In this document: piece by piece, positions 1-8,728 of the stretch
Layout of the letters: each line of letters begins with the position of its first letter
Position numbering within the stretch: the first letter of the stretch is position 1
Assembly: GCF_017812015.1 (NCBI RefSeq)
Contig: NZ_JADQTN010000001.1
Location: 722,501 to 786,500, forward strand
Direction of reading: 5' to 3'
Length of the DNA: 64,000 nucleotides
From: Pontixanthobacter sp. CEM42
Lineage (GTDB): Bacteria; Pseudomonadota; Alphaproteobacteria; Sphingomonadales; Sphingomonadaceae
Translations under genes and position numbers: made by a program
Notes under the pieces: generated by a model
Seen by the model: the letters and a program-made list of their open reading frames with translations, nothing else
Told to the model about the DNA's origin: nothing
The model's database searches: none

Positions 1-190
1 TGAGATTGCTCAACCGGTGCCAACCGCCGCGGATTTTAAACGCGCCGATGGGTTGCAGGTTCTCGGCCTTTACCCAGCACCGAATGTCACCGATCTCGAC
101 TGGCAGCAGCGGCGTTGGCGGTAGAATAGCGGCGATCTCGCGGGCTGCTTCGATCACGCCTTCGCGGCTCGGATTACAGGTCTCGCTCAT
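1..190 (-). CDS. Threonine/serine dehydratase-like PLP enzyme, N-terminal part (truncated by window edge)
   Basis: Reading the complement from an ATG at 190 gives an open frame to the window edge (63 codons). The translated end contains AENLQPIGAFKIRGG, which matches the PLP-lysine region of the threonine dehydratase / serine racemase family (fold type II), where the Lys of FKIRG forms the Schiff base. The family deaminates threonine or serine to 2-oxoacids, or racemises serine; which reaction applies here cannot be told from 63 residues. Its 5' end faces the gene starting at 380, so the two are divergently transcribed from a shared spacer of about 190 bp. Confidence 0.8.
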   Translation of the reverse strand, partial: MSETCNPSREGVIEAAREIAAILPPTPLLPVEIGDIRCWVKAENLQPIGAFKIRGGWHRLSNL

Positions 191-379
191 TCGGCAAGTC
201 CTACACGATGGAACACATGGAACACAGTCCTGTGACTCGAATCATCCGCAGTTTCGAAAGGATGCCGGCTCATGCGCTCAGACTACGTTCGCGGCGTGTT
301 GTAGGAAAATCGCGGATCGTTTGCGGCGGCCATACATTGCCCTAAAGAGCGCGCAAGATTCGAATTCGGAGAAATTACT

Positions 380-1603
380 ATGTCGACAGTCCTAGTCATC
401 GGTGCCGGCGGCGTCAGCTCGGTCTGCGTCCACAAGATGGGCATGAACGCCGGGATATTCTCGGACATCCATCTGGCCAGCCGCACCAAGAGCAAAAGCG
501 ATGCGATTGCCGCTTCGGTTAAAGAGCGCACCGGCCAGAACGTAGCGACTTACGAGATCGACGCAGAGGAAGTGCCTGCGATGGTCAATCTGATCCGCAA
601 GGTTCAGCCATCGCTCGTCGTCAATCTAGCGCTACCGTATCAGGATTTGCCGATCATGGATGCGTGTCTGGAAACAGGCGTGCATTATCTCGACACCGCG
701 AATTACGAACCGAAGGACGAGGCCAAGTTCGAATATCACTGGCAGTGGGCCTATCACGACCGTTTCAAAGAAGCGGGAATCATGGCGCTGTTGGGATCAG
801 GTTTTGATCCAGGCGTGACCAGCGTGTTCACTATGTGGCTGAAGAAGCACAAGCTGAAGACCATCCGGCAGCTCGATATCCTCGACTGCAATGGTGGCGA
901 TCACGGACAGGCTTTTGCGACCAATTTCAACCCAGAGATCAACATTCGCGAGATCACCGCGAATGCGCGCCACTGGGAAAACGGCGAATTCGTTGAAACG
1001 CCAGCGCTCAGCACAAAAGTCGAGTTCGACTTTGATCAGGTCGGCCCGAAGAACATGTACATGATGTATCACGAGGAGCTCGAAAGCCTCTCGAAATTCA
1101 TCCCCGAATTGGAACGCGCGCGCTTCTGGATGACCTTTGGCGATGAGTACATCAAGCATCTGACCGTGCTGCAAAATGTCGGTATGACCGGTATCGAACC
1201 GATCAAGTATCAGGGGCAGGATATTATCCCGCTGCAATTCCTCGCTGCTGTCTTGCCGAAGCCCGAAACTTTGGGTGAGACCACAACCGGCAACACCAAT
1301 ATCGGCGTAATCGCGACCGGCGAGGCTCTGGATGGATCAGGCGAGAAGACATTCTACATCAACAATATCTGCAGCCACGAAGCCGCGTTTGAAGAAACCG
1401 GCAATCAGGGCGTCAGCTACACAACTGGCGTTCCCGCAATGATCGGCAGCGCTATGATGCTCAGCGGGACGTGGGCTGGAGCCAATGGACAAGGGGGCGT
1501 GTTCAACATGGAGCAAATGAACCCCGATCCATTCATGGAGATGCTGAACGAGCACGGCTTGCCTTGGCAAGTAAAAGAGTTAGGATCCCCTGTATCGTTC
1601 TAA
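380..1603 (+). CDS. Carboxynorspermidine/carboxyspermidine synthase (saccharopine dehydrogenase family)
   Basis: 407 residues, the usual size for the bacterial saccharopine-dehydrogenase-like carboxynorspermidine dehydrogenase. The N-terminus VLVIGAGGVSS is a Rossmann NAD(P)-binding loop (residues 4-14), and LLGSGFDPGVTSVF near residues 136-150 is a family hallmark. The enzyme reductively condenses a diamine (putrescine or diaminopropane) with aspartate semialdehyde, giving a carboxy-triamine. The assignment over lysine saccharopine dehydrogenase rests on a carboxynorspermidine decarboxylase at 3652-4836 and an ornithine-type decarboxylase at 6548-7753. The ATG at 380 is preceded by GGAGAAATTACT. 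A small unknown gene and a beta-lactamase-like gene separate it from its partner, so it is probably not in one simple operon with it. Confidence 0.88.
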   Translation: MSTVLVIGAGGVSSVCVHKMGMNAGIFSDIHLASRTKSKSDAIAASVKERTGQNVATYEIDAEEVPAMVNLIRKVQPSLVVNLALPYQDLPIMDACLETGVHYLDTANYEPKDEAKFEYHWQWAYHDRFKEAGIMALLGSGFDPGVTSVFTMWLKKHKLKTIRQLDILDCNGGDHGQAFATNFNPEINIREITANARHWENGEFVETPALSTKVEFDFDQVGPKNMYMMYHEELESLSKFIPELERARFWMTFGDEYIKHLTVLQNVGMTGIEPIKYQGQDIIPLQFLAAVLPKPETLGETTTGNTNIGVIATGEALDGSGEKTFYINNICSHEAAFEETGNQGVSYTTGVPAMIGSAMMLSGTWAGANGQGGVFNMEQMNPDPFMEMLNEHGLPWQVKELGSPVSF

Positions 1604-1618
1604 AGTTGGGGGACCATT

Positions 1619-2092
1619 ATGCAAATCAGAGGCACGTTGCGGCCGCCGATGACTACAAAAAGTGTTGTGACACAAGAAGTTGGCCAAGCCAGAGGGGCGG
1701 AAAATTCTAAAGAGAAAGAAAAGCCAGGTTACATTGATAAATTGACCAGGTTGTTTCCGGTGGAGGGTGTTACACTATACCCTTTGGCCGTCGGAATTGC
1801 AGACAAAGACAAGTCTATATTGGTCGGCTTGATCATCTTTATCGCTCTTTTCGTTGGTGTTTTGCGATATTTTGCGACGCAGCCCGAGTCCGGTGGCAGC
1901 CCTAAGATACCCGCGATTGCCGTTTCTGTGTTTGCATTTCTACTCTATGCCTTCACTTTGGGCGGCTTCGGCTATGTTTTCGGCGACGTTGGCCGTCACA
2001 TGCTGCTTAGCTCGTTCATCACAATTGTATTTACCGCATCACTTGGGGTGATGTCGTTTGAGGATGAAGAAGAAGCTTCAAGCGAGGATTAA
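1619..2092 (+). CDS. Hypothetical membrane protein
   Basis: 157 residues, not recognised. A charged N-terminal third is followed by three hydrophobic stretches (about residues 66-84, 96-120 and 127-145) and an acidic tail (FEDEEEASSED). The ATG at 1619 has GGGGG at 1609-1613, 15 bp after the stop of the upstream carboxynorspermidine synthase, so it could be co-transcribed; an in-frame ATG at 1649 is an alternative start. Base composition is visibly more A+T rich than the flanking metabolic genes. It probably sits in the inner membrane; no function can be given. Confidence 0.6.
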   Translation: MQIRGTLRPPMTTKSVVTQEVGQARGAENSKEKEKPGYIDKLTRLFPVEGVTLYPLAVGIADKDKSILVGLIIFIALFVGVLRYFATQPESGGSPKIPAIAVSVFAFLLYAFTLGGFGYVFGDVGRHMLLSSFITIVFTASLGVMSFEDEEEASSED

Positions 2093-2112
2093 AACTCGCT
2101 TTGCAATCGGGG

Positions 2113-3528
2113 TTAGCCGTTCTCGGCTTTCCCCGAATAGGCGATGACAAGCCGCAACACTGCCCAAGCCACGCCGGCCACAGCTGCTGCGATCAAGATC
2201 AAGCCGGTATCGGGCTGGAACAGGCGGATTGTAGCTACTGATGCGCTAAAGAGTCTCGGGACCACCATAAATATGAATAGGGCTGCGGCTATCGTGGTCA
2301 GCAGCGGGAACCACAGGCTGAACAGACCGAAAGCGCCCGACTTAGCGCGCAGCTGCGAACGGTGCCGCCATGCCCAAATCATGCTGAGAAAATACATAAT
2401 CGGGAGAAGTGCCAAGCCAACAAACATGGTCTTCTGCCAAAAACGGCTCGCTTCGCCGGCGTAGTCTAGCCCGATAGCTCTTGCGGTGATGCCATTGCGC
2501 AGTTCGATCGTCTCTCCAAACCCTATGCCGCTTCCTGCATTCACCAGTACGACAACGCCCTTGTTCTCTGAGGGTATCATTGTTGCGAGCGCTTCAAAGC
2601 CGGGGCTCGCGCCGGAGTGCGAAACGGTGCCGTCCTCCCTGTCTATGAACCAGCCGAAACCATAGGATGGCGACACGTCGCCTGCCGGACGCATCATTGC
2701 TGCTTTGCCCTCAGCGCTCAGAACGTCATCTTCGCCGTTCATCATCATTTGCATATAGCGAGCTAGATCGGCGGCGGTTGCGACAATTCCGCCTTGAGGT
2801 GCGCTACCAAGATGGCTGGGGTTTTCTCTCATTGGGTGTTTTGATCCGAACCAGGGACGATGCCCTGTTGCCATTTGATCGTAGCTCTCGCCGTCTGAGA
2901 CAAAGCTGTTCGCCATACCTACCGGCTTCATAATATTGGTTTCGACGTAGGTGACGTAGCCCGTGCCGCTAACCACCTCGATCAAACGGCCGAGAAGTTT
3001 GTAGTTTTGATTTGAATATTCCCATTGAGTGCCTGGTTCGTTGGCCGGCGTGAGCTTGGCAATTTGCGTGGCTTGATACGCAAGAACGCCATCGCCCCCT
3101 GTTTCCTCCGTGTGAGAGACATTCCCTTGGAAAGTCGAAAATCCACTCGTGTGGCTCAACAATTGGCGAATTTTAATCGCGCCGGCAGGCTGATCGACGA
3201 ACTCGCTCAGATATTGTGATAGTTTTTCGTCCAGATCGATCTTCTCTGCTTCGACCAGTTGCATCACCGCCAGCGCGGTAAAGCTCTTCGATACCGATCC
3301 CGTAATAAATGGCGTGTCGGTAGAAACCTTGTCGCCGCTTCCTGTATTCTTCACGCCATGCGCAGCACTGTTTGTGATGACGCCATCATCGACCACTGCG
3401 TAGGCTAAGCCGGGAACGCCTGCTTCGCGCATTTCTTTGGCGATGAAGTCGTCGATGGAGTCCGTGGGGACACTTGCCTGCAATGCCGCCGTAAACCCGA
3501 ACGCGAGTAGAACCAAAAGCCGCCGCAT
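2113..3528 (-). CDS. Serine beta-lactamase-fold hydrolase (class C / esterase-like) with C-terminal membrane segments
   Basis: 471 residues from the ATG at 3528, chosen because GAGGGA precedes it and a signal peptide (MRRLLVLLAFGFTAALQA) begins there; the open frame extends much further upstream but only as the antisense of nspC. The catalytic signature is complete: S78-V-S-K81, Y171-S-N173 and H304-S-G306. After about residue 345 come three hydrophobic segments, giving a periplasmic catalytic domain tied to the inner membrane. Such proteins are usually peptidases or esterases of the AmpC/EstB/D-aminopeptidase group, not resistance enzymes; the substrate is unknown. Convergent with the hypothetical gene at 1619-2092. 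Confidence 0.85.
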   Translation of the reverse strand: MRRLLVLLAFGFTAALQASVPTDSIDDFIAKEMREAGVPGLAYAVVDDGVITNSAAHGVKNTGSGDKVSTDTPFITGSVSKSFTALAVMQLVEAEKIDLDEKLSQYLSEFVDQPAGAIKIRQLLSHTSGFSTFQGNVSHTEETGGDGVLAYQATQIAKLTPANEPGTQWEYSNQNYKLLGRLIEVVSGTGYVTYVETNIMKPVGMANSFVSDGESYDQMATGHRPWFGSKHPMRENPSHLGSAPQGGIVATAADLARYMQMMMNGEDDVLSAEGKAAMMRPAGDVSPSYGFGWFIDREDGTVSHSGASPGFEALATMIPSENKGVVVLVNAGSGIGFGETIELRNGITARAIGLDYAGEASRFWQKTMFVGLALLPIMYFLSMIWAWRHRSQLRAKSGAFGLFSLWFPLLTTIAAALFIFMVVPRLFSASVATIRLFQPDTGLILIAAAVAGVAWAVLRLVIAYSGKAENG

Positions 3529-3651
3529 TGTCACTTCCCTCAATCCAATGCGGGCATGCTTAGCAGGCTTCGAAATATTGCCAAGCGAACCGCGATTGGA
3601 CCGATGACATTGGACCGGTGACTTGGCGAACGATTGGGCTAAAGGAGGCGT

Positions 3652-4836
3652 ATGACTATGGAAACCAAAGCTGGCGATCCGGGCGCGTTCGCCCAATTTG
3701 ACCTCAATCGTGTCGATAGCCCTGCATTCGTTGTCGATACCGCAAAGCTCCGCGCAAATCTGCAAGTGCTTGCTGAAATTCGCGATGCGGCGGACATAAA
3801 GATGCTGGGTGCATTGAAGGCGTTCTCCATGTGGTCGGTCGCGCCGATTGTGGGCGACTATCTCGACGGCGTATGTACTTCCGGCTTGTGGGAAGCGCGG
3901 CTGGCGAGCGAGTTCTATGATGGCGAAATCTCGACTTACTCGGCTGCGTTCAAGCCCGATGAGCTTGAGGAAGTGTGCCGTCTTTCGGACCATGTGATTT
4001 TCAACACACCGCACCAGATGGAACGCGCTGCGCTCATACTTGAGCAAGCGAAAGCCATGGGCGGGGGCGTCGAAGTCGGGCTTAGGGTCAATCCGATGCA
4101 TCCTGAGGGTGAAGTGCCCAAATATGACCCAAGTGCGCCGTTCTCCCGTCTTGGTTTTCCGGTTGACCAGTTGGAAGACGAGCATGTCGAGCCTCTGGAC
4201 GGACTGCACTTCCATAATCTGTGTGAGCAGGGCTTTGAGCCGCTGCGCAATACGTGGGACGCGCTGAAAGAGCATATCGAGCCCTATTTCGGGCATTTCA
4301 AATGGATCAATCTGGGCGGTGGTCATCATATCACTCGTGCCGACTATGACCGTGAAGCTCTGGTCGAGTTTCTGATCGAAGTGAAAGAGGAAACGGGCGC
4401 AGAAATTTATCTCGAACCCGGAGAAGCGATTGCGCTGGATGCTGGGATTCTAACCGGTACCATTCTCGACCATCACTGGAACGGGATGCCGCTGGCGATC
4501 GCCGATATTTCTGCAACCTGCCATATGCCTGACGTGATCGAAGCGCCTTATCGTCCAGCAATGCTGGGTGAAGAAGAGGATGGGGCGGGCGATCCGGTCC
4601 GGCTTGGCGGGCCGTCATGCCTCGCAGGTGATGTGATCGGCGACTACCAACTGCCGGTGCCGTGCGAGCCGGGACAACGGATCGCGTTTTTGGATCAGGC
4701 GCATTATTCGATGGTCAAAACCAACACGTTTAACGGGGTGCAATTACCCTCGATCTGGCTGTGGGATAGCGAGGCGGATCAGCTCGAGCAGATCAAGAGC
4801 TTTGGCTATCAGGACTTCCGCGGCCGGCTTAGCTGA
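3652..4836 (+). CDS. nspC: Carboxynorspermidine decarboxylase
   Basis: 394 residues, fold-III PLP decarboxylase (alanine-racemase-like barrel then beta domain). The PLP lysine is K56 in LGALKAFSMW, a form typical of NspC rather than of ornithine or diaminopimelate decarboxylases. Other hallmarks are LHFHNLCEQ near residue 185, INLGGGHH near 223 and YLEPGEA near 250. It removes the carboxyl group left by the carboxynorspermidine synthase and so releases spermidine, norspermidine or homospermidine-type triamines. The start at 3652 has AAAGGAGGCGT immediately upstream. It faces away from the beta-lactamase-like gene and ends 12 bp from the convergent DUF3137 gene. Confidence 0.93.
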   Translation: MTMETKAGDPGAFAQFDLNRVDSPAFVVDTAKLRANLQVLAEIRDAADIKMLGALKAFSMWSVAPIVGDYLDGVCTSGLWEARLASEFYDGEISTYSAAFKPDELEEVCRLSDHVIFNTPHQMERAALILEQAKAMGGGVEVGLRVNPMHPEGEVPKYDPSAPFSRLGFPVDQLEDEHVEPLDGLHFHNLCEQGFEPLRNTWDALKEHIEPYFGHFKWINLGGGHHITRADYDREALVEFLIEVKEETGAEIYLEPGEAIALDAGILTGTILDHHWNGMPLAIADISATCHMPDVIEAPYRPAMLGEEEDGAGDPVRLGGPSCLAGDVIGDYQLPVPCEPGQRIAFLDQAHYSMVKTNTFNGVQLPSIWLWDSEADQLEQIKSFGYQDFRGRLS

Positions 4837-4847
4837 CGGCTTTCGGG

Positions 4848-5789
4848 CTAGCGCTTCTCTTCGTTGAAGCTGACTGCCAGATCGGCGAGCATTTTGAACT
4901 GGCCGACCGTTTCTTCGATCTTCGTGCGATCATCAGCGGCGTTGATCGAACCGCTTTCAAACAGATTGCCGCTTTCAACCGCGATCACAACTTGGCCTGC
5001 GATAAACAGGCTGCGGATGTCATCGCCGTGAAACGCGTCTTCGATAGCGATCAACCGTTCGACATAGGTCGGATCGATCAGATAACGGGCCTCAACCTGA
5101 TCATCCGAATAGACTACAAAGCGGTCCTCAAAGCCGGGATGGACCATGTCGACATGGCCTAGCTCGTGACCCTTGAATTTGACGTTGTCTTTGCGGCCAC
5201 CGAAGAATTTTTTGTGCTTACCGGCGCGTTGGAGCAGCGTGGTGCCGTAGAACGGCTTCCCATATCCCATCGCCATGATGGCGCCGCGAAACACGGTGAC
5301 CCATCGGCGGTTTTTGCCGGACCCGCGTTGCACTTCCAGATGGGCTTCGAACAGGCTGAAGTCGTGACCTGCAACCGATCCGCTCCAGCGGTCCTCGAAG
5401 CCTGCTCTGCCGTAATGCGGCACCAGACCATACTGCTTGCAATGTCCAAATTCCTGACCGGGCTCGAAATCGTGCTCATATGTCAGACCCAGCGATTGCG
5501 CGATTGCGTCATTGATACCGATCTTGGCTTCTTTTTTTGCGGCCGCCGTTGGCATGTAGCCCCAGAAAGCACCTCCCATTGCTGCGCCGAAAGCAAGAAA
5601 CAGCTTCAGCTGCGTTCCGATCGGCACCAGCAGGAACAGAAAAGGCAAAACAACAACCGCCGCCAGCGCGACTTTGAAGTAGCGGCCCTTGGTCTTTGCC
5701 TTGGCTTCTTCGCGCACAGCTTCGTGCTGTTTCAGCCAGTCACCTAAGGGGCCGGCAAGCAAGCGATTGACGTCTGGAGCTTCAATCAT
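4848..5789 (-). CDS. DUF3137 family membrane protein
   Basis: 313 residues. A short cytoplasmic N-terminus precedes two hydrophobic segments (about residues 38-58 and 62-80), followed by a soluble domain with GHDFSLFEAHLEVQ, which resembles the DUF3137 family. Members have no proven biochemical role but are frequently neighbours of LemA genes, and the divergent gene starting at 5857 is LemA. The two start codons are only 67 bp apart and probably share a regulatory region. Family call by eye; function unknown. Confidence 0.75.
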   Translation of the reverse strand: MIEAPDVNRLLAGPLGDWLKQHEAVREEAKAKTKGRYFKVALAAVVVLPFLFLLVPIGTQLKLFLAFGAAMGGAFWGYMPTAAAKKEAKIGINDAIAQSLGLTYEHDFEPGQEFGHCKQYGLVPHYGRAGFEDRWSGSVAGHDFSLFEAHLEVQRGSGKNRRWVTVFRGAIMAMGYGKPFYGTTLLQRAGKHKKFFGGRKDNVKFKGHELGHVDMVHPGFEDRFVVYSDDQVEARYLIDPTYVERLIAIEDAFHGDDIRSLFIAGQVVIAVESGNLFESGSINAADDRTKIEETVGQFKMLADLAVSFNEEKR

Positions 5790-5856
5790 GCAATTGGACC
5801 TTAATTAACTACCTTAGTGTATGTATACAGGACTGACGCTATCAAGGGATTAAGTC

Positions 5857-6411
5857 GTGACATCATTCATCATTTCTGCAGTCGTGCTGGTCGTTCTCGC
5901 GGTTTTCGTGGTCGGTATTTACAACCGCTTGGTAGGCTTGCGGCAGAACGTGAATCAAGGCGTGGCCGACATCGATGCACAATTGCGCCAGCGGCACGAT
6001 TTGATCCCAAACCTTGTGAACACCGTCAAAGGCTATGCCGGACACGAGAAAGAAACGCTGGATTCGGTGATTTCCGCTCGTAATCAGGCAGCTAGCGGTC
6101 CCGTGTCCTCGAATGATGAAGCGCAGCTGCGCGTTGCGCTCGATAAGCTTCTCGCACTGGGTGAGGCCTATCCGGACCTCAAAGCGAGTGCGAATTTTCA
6201 GGAATTGCAGCGCGAATTGTCAAACGTGGAAGACAAGCTCGCCGCATCACGCCGTGCGCTGAACGCTGCTGTATCGCGCTTCAACACTGCGCGGGAGAGT
6301 TTCCCGGCCATTCTGTTTGCCGGCATGCTCGGCTTTCAGGAAGCAGATTTCCATCGTCTCGATGAGAGCGAAAAGGGCGTTGTGGATCAGGTGCCCAACG
6401 TAGCTTTTTGA
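5857..6411 (+). CDS. lemA: LemA family protein
   Basis: 184 residues starting at GTG 5857. One N-terminal membrane helix (about residues 3-22) is followed by YNRLVGLRQNVNQG and QLRQRHDLIPNLVNTVKGY, the defining LemA motifs, then a long helical region rich in heptads. LemA proteins form a helical bundle on the membrane; their exact role is unsettled, with links to membrane remodelling and to partner proteins encoded next door. Here the partner is the divergent DUF3137 protein. It ends 136 bp before the ornithine decarboxylase gene. Confidence 0.92.
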   Translation: MTSFIISAVVLVVLAVFVVGIYNRLVGLRQNVNQGVADIDAQLRQRHDLIPNLVNTVKGYAGHEKETLDSVISARNQAASGPVSSNDEAQLRVALDKLLALGEAYPDLKASANFQELQRELSNVEDKLAASRRALNAAVSRFNTARESFPAILFAGMLGFQEADFHRLDESEKGVVDQVPNVAF

Positions 6412-6547
6412 GCGCGGGAAAACCTAGCGTGGCATGCGTTTTTTCTTGCGCACTGAGCCACAGAAATTATAGGGCCGCGTCAATGCTCCAAGGGAATTAG
6501 ACCGTAAGGCAGTTCTGACCTTAACTTCCAACAGGGAGGCCCTTGAT

Positions 6548-7753
6548 TTGCATATATATCCTGATGCCTCTGCTGTGGTCCGCGATTTGCTGCCGGACGA
6601 GCCGGTTATTCTCAATCGCCCTCAAGCCGCCGCGCGCGCGGCCCGTTTCTTTGTCGAGAAGTTTCCGGGCAAGTCGCTCTATGCGGTAAAGGCAAACCCG
6701 TCGCCAGCACTGCTCAAAATCCTGTTCGATAACGGCATCACGCATTTTGACGTTGCATCGATTGCAGAGGTTCGGTTGACACGCGAAGCTGTGCCAGAGG
6801 CGGAGCTGTGCTTCATGCATCCGGTCAAAACCGCGCGTGCGATCCGTGAGGCCTACCATCAGCACGGCGTAAAGACGTTCAGCCTCGATACGATGGAGGA
6901 ACTGGAGAAGATCGTATCTGCGTGCAGCGACGAAGCGGGCAATCCTGCGCAGGATCTGCGCCTGCTGGTGCGTCTGCGTGTGTCGAGCGAATATGCGGAA
7001 CTCTCGCTCGCGTCCAAATTCGGCATTGATCTGGCGGATGCTGGGGAGCTTTTGCAAGTCACCCGCCAGCATTGCGACTGGCTGGGCATTTGCTTCCATG
7101 TCGGCAGTCAGGCGATGAGCCCTCATGCCTATGTGCAAGGTCTTGAACGCGTGCGTGCCGCCATCGCCGATGCGAGCGTGGTGATTGATATGGTCGATGT
7201 CGGTGGAGGATTCCCCAGCATTTATCCCGATATGGAACCGCCACCGCTGGAAGACTATTTCAGCGTCATCCATCGCCATTTCTACGAATTGCCCATCGCC
7301 TACAATGCAGAGCTGTGGTGCGAGCCGGGCAGGGCGCTCTGCGCCGAATATTCATCACTGATCGTGCGCGTGGAAAAACGCCGCGGAGACGAGCTGTTCA
7401 TCAATGACGGAGCCTATGGCGCGCTGTATGATGCCGCGCATGTCGATTGGCGCTTTCCCGTGGCGGCTCTGGAAGACGATCTGCGAGACCCGCTGGAAGA
7501 ATTCGCCTTCTTCGGCCCGACCTGCGACGATGCCGACTACATGAAGGGCCCGTTCTGGCTGCCCGGCGATATCAAAGCCGACGACTACATTGAGATCGGC
7601 ATGCTCGGCGCCTACGGCGCAGCCATGAAAACCGGCTTCAACGGCTTCGGCGATGCGGAGCAAGTTGATGTGGCAGACGAACCGATGGCGAGCCTGTTCA
7701 GAGGCGACCGCGCTGACCCGAGAGCCAGCGATAATGTGGTGAGTTTGCGCTAA
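6548..7753 (+). CDS. Ornithine/lysine decarboxylase, fold-III PLP type
   Basis: 401 residues starting at TTG 6548, supported by GGGAGG eight bases upstream. PLP lysine K48 lies in YAVKANP, the phosphate-binding GGGFP is at 219-223, EPGR at 259-262, and the catalytic Cys of the eukaryote-like ODC family is C326 in FFGPTCDDADY. The enzyme decarboxylates ornithine to putrescine (some members also lysine to cadaverine). The Asp pair after C326 fits ornithine or dual specificity but does not settle it. It supplies the diamine for the carboxynorspermidine route encoded at 380-1603 and 3652-4836. Confidence 0.92.
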   Translation: MHIYPDASAVVRDLLPDEPVILNRPQAAARAARFFVEKFPGKSLYAVKANPSPALLKILFDNGITHFDVASIAEVRLTREAVPEAELCFMHPVKTARAIREAYHQHGVKTFSLDTMEELEKIVSACSDEAGNPAQDLRLLVRLRVSSEYAELSLASKFGIDLADAGELLQVTRQHCDWLGICFHVGSQAMSPHAYVQGLERVRAAIADASVVIDMVDVGGGFPSIYPDMEPPPLEDYFSVIHRHFYELPIAYNAELWCEPGRALCAEYSSLIVRVEKRRGDELFINDGAYGALYDAAHVDWRFPVAALEDDLRDPLEEFAFFGPTCDDADYMKGPFWLPGDIKADDYIEIGMLGAYGAAMKTGFNGFGDAEQVDVADEPMASLFRGDRADPRASDNVVSLR

Positions 7754-7835
7754 GGCCAGTGACGGATATTTCATCTACGCTGAAAACTGACTAGACGATA
7801 TCTTTTGTAAGTATCTTTAGTGTTAGGAGCCAAAG

Positions 7836-8642
7836 TTGAAAAACCCTCGCGCTCGATTTCCTGTAGAAAATCTTGTCTTGTTTGCCCCGATTCCGTTCTT
7901 GGCGTTTCATGCGTTTATCTTTTCTTGTTGGTATCTGAGGGACTACGCTCTTGATCTCGCCTTTATATTTGGCAGCATCATAATGCTGGTTTTTGGTCGA
8001 AGAATGGAGAATTATCTTCCCATTGACTATCGAGATGATGATCCGAACAAAACGTTTGCGGCGGCTTGGAAGCTACCACACCTTCTTGAGTTGGTATTTT
8101 GGTACGCGTTAACTGGGTTGGCGTATTATTTCTTATGGGCCGAATTTGGCTTTCCTCAGTCACTGGAGACAGATGCAGCCGGCGCAGGATCTTGGAAGCC
8201 AATTGCGCTTGGATACGGACTCTTCTTTCTTGGTGCATTCATTTTTGGCGGAGCGAAATTGTCCATCCAAAAAGCGGTTGGGCTGATCAGAGCTGATTTT
8301 GGGAAAGTTCTTTCTGTTCTACCGAGGATTGCATCGGTCTCAGCAATCTACATTTTTGTAGATGTGTTCTTTGCGGCGATTTATCGCCTAGCCTATATTG
8401 CAGATAGTCAGGCTTTCAGCAGGCCGATCGAGGGGTTTGTCGACGCTCTGTATTTCAGTACCATCACCATCACCACACTGGGGTACGGCGACATACATCC
8501 AGTGAGTTCATATCTAAAGGTGTTAGTTTCCATTGAAACTCTTTTGGGTGTTGGATTGTTGGCTGCGGTACTGTCGACCGCCATTTCGGTCGCTTTGAGT
8601 AGTGGAAAAATTGAGATCGGTGACAAGGAATCCGCCGAATAG
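7836..8642 (+). CDS. Two-pore-loop type ion channel protein (K+ channel filter)
   Basis: 268 residues from TTG 7836 behind TTAGGAGC. Hydrophobic segments lie at about residues 15-30, 40-54, 84-101, 123-141, 166-187 and 224-252. The penultimate loop carries TITTLGYGDIHP with a canonical potassium selectivity filter, TLGYGD at residues 214-219, followed by the pore-lining helix. It is therefore an ion channel of the Ion_trans_2 class with additional N-terminal helices; no RCK or cyclic-nucleotide domain is present. The reading frame is more A+T rich than its neighbours, suggesting later acquisition. Convergent with the dioxygenase gene downstream. Confidence 0.85.
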   Translation: MKNPRARFPVENLVLFAPIPFLAFHAFIFSCWYLRDYALDLAFIFGSIIMLVFGRRMENYLPIDYRDDDPNKTFAAAWKLPHLLELVFWYALTGLAYYFLWAEFGFPQSLETDAAGAGSWKPIALGYGLFFLGAFIFGGAKLSIQKAVGLIRADFGKVLSVLPRIASVSAIYIFVDVFFAAIYRLAYIADSQAFSRPIEGFVDALYFSTITITTLGYGDIHPVSSYLKVLVSIETLLGVGLLAAVLSTAISVALSSGKIEIGDKESAE

Positions 8643-8728
8643 AGCGTTTTCGTGTGACAACTGCCAGTACTCCTTAGACTCTAGCTATTTCATCTTGACG
8701 GCGTCGCACGGCGCCATTCCCATTTTTG

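Noticed and set aside
2113-3528. Acquired antibiotic-resistance beta-lactamase
   Set aside because: Has the SxxK/YxN/HxG motifs but carries extra membrane segments and is typical of cellular esterase/peptidase homologues; no mobile context.
3529-4329. N-terminal extension of the beta-lactamase-like frame across nspC
   Set aside because: It is simply open antisense of nspC; a signal peptide and ribosome site mark the true start at 3528.
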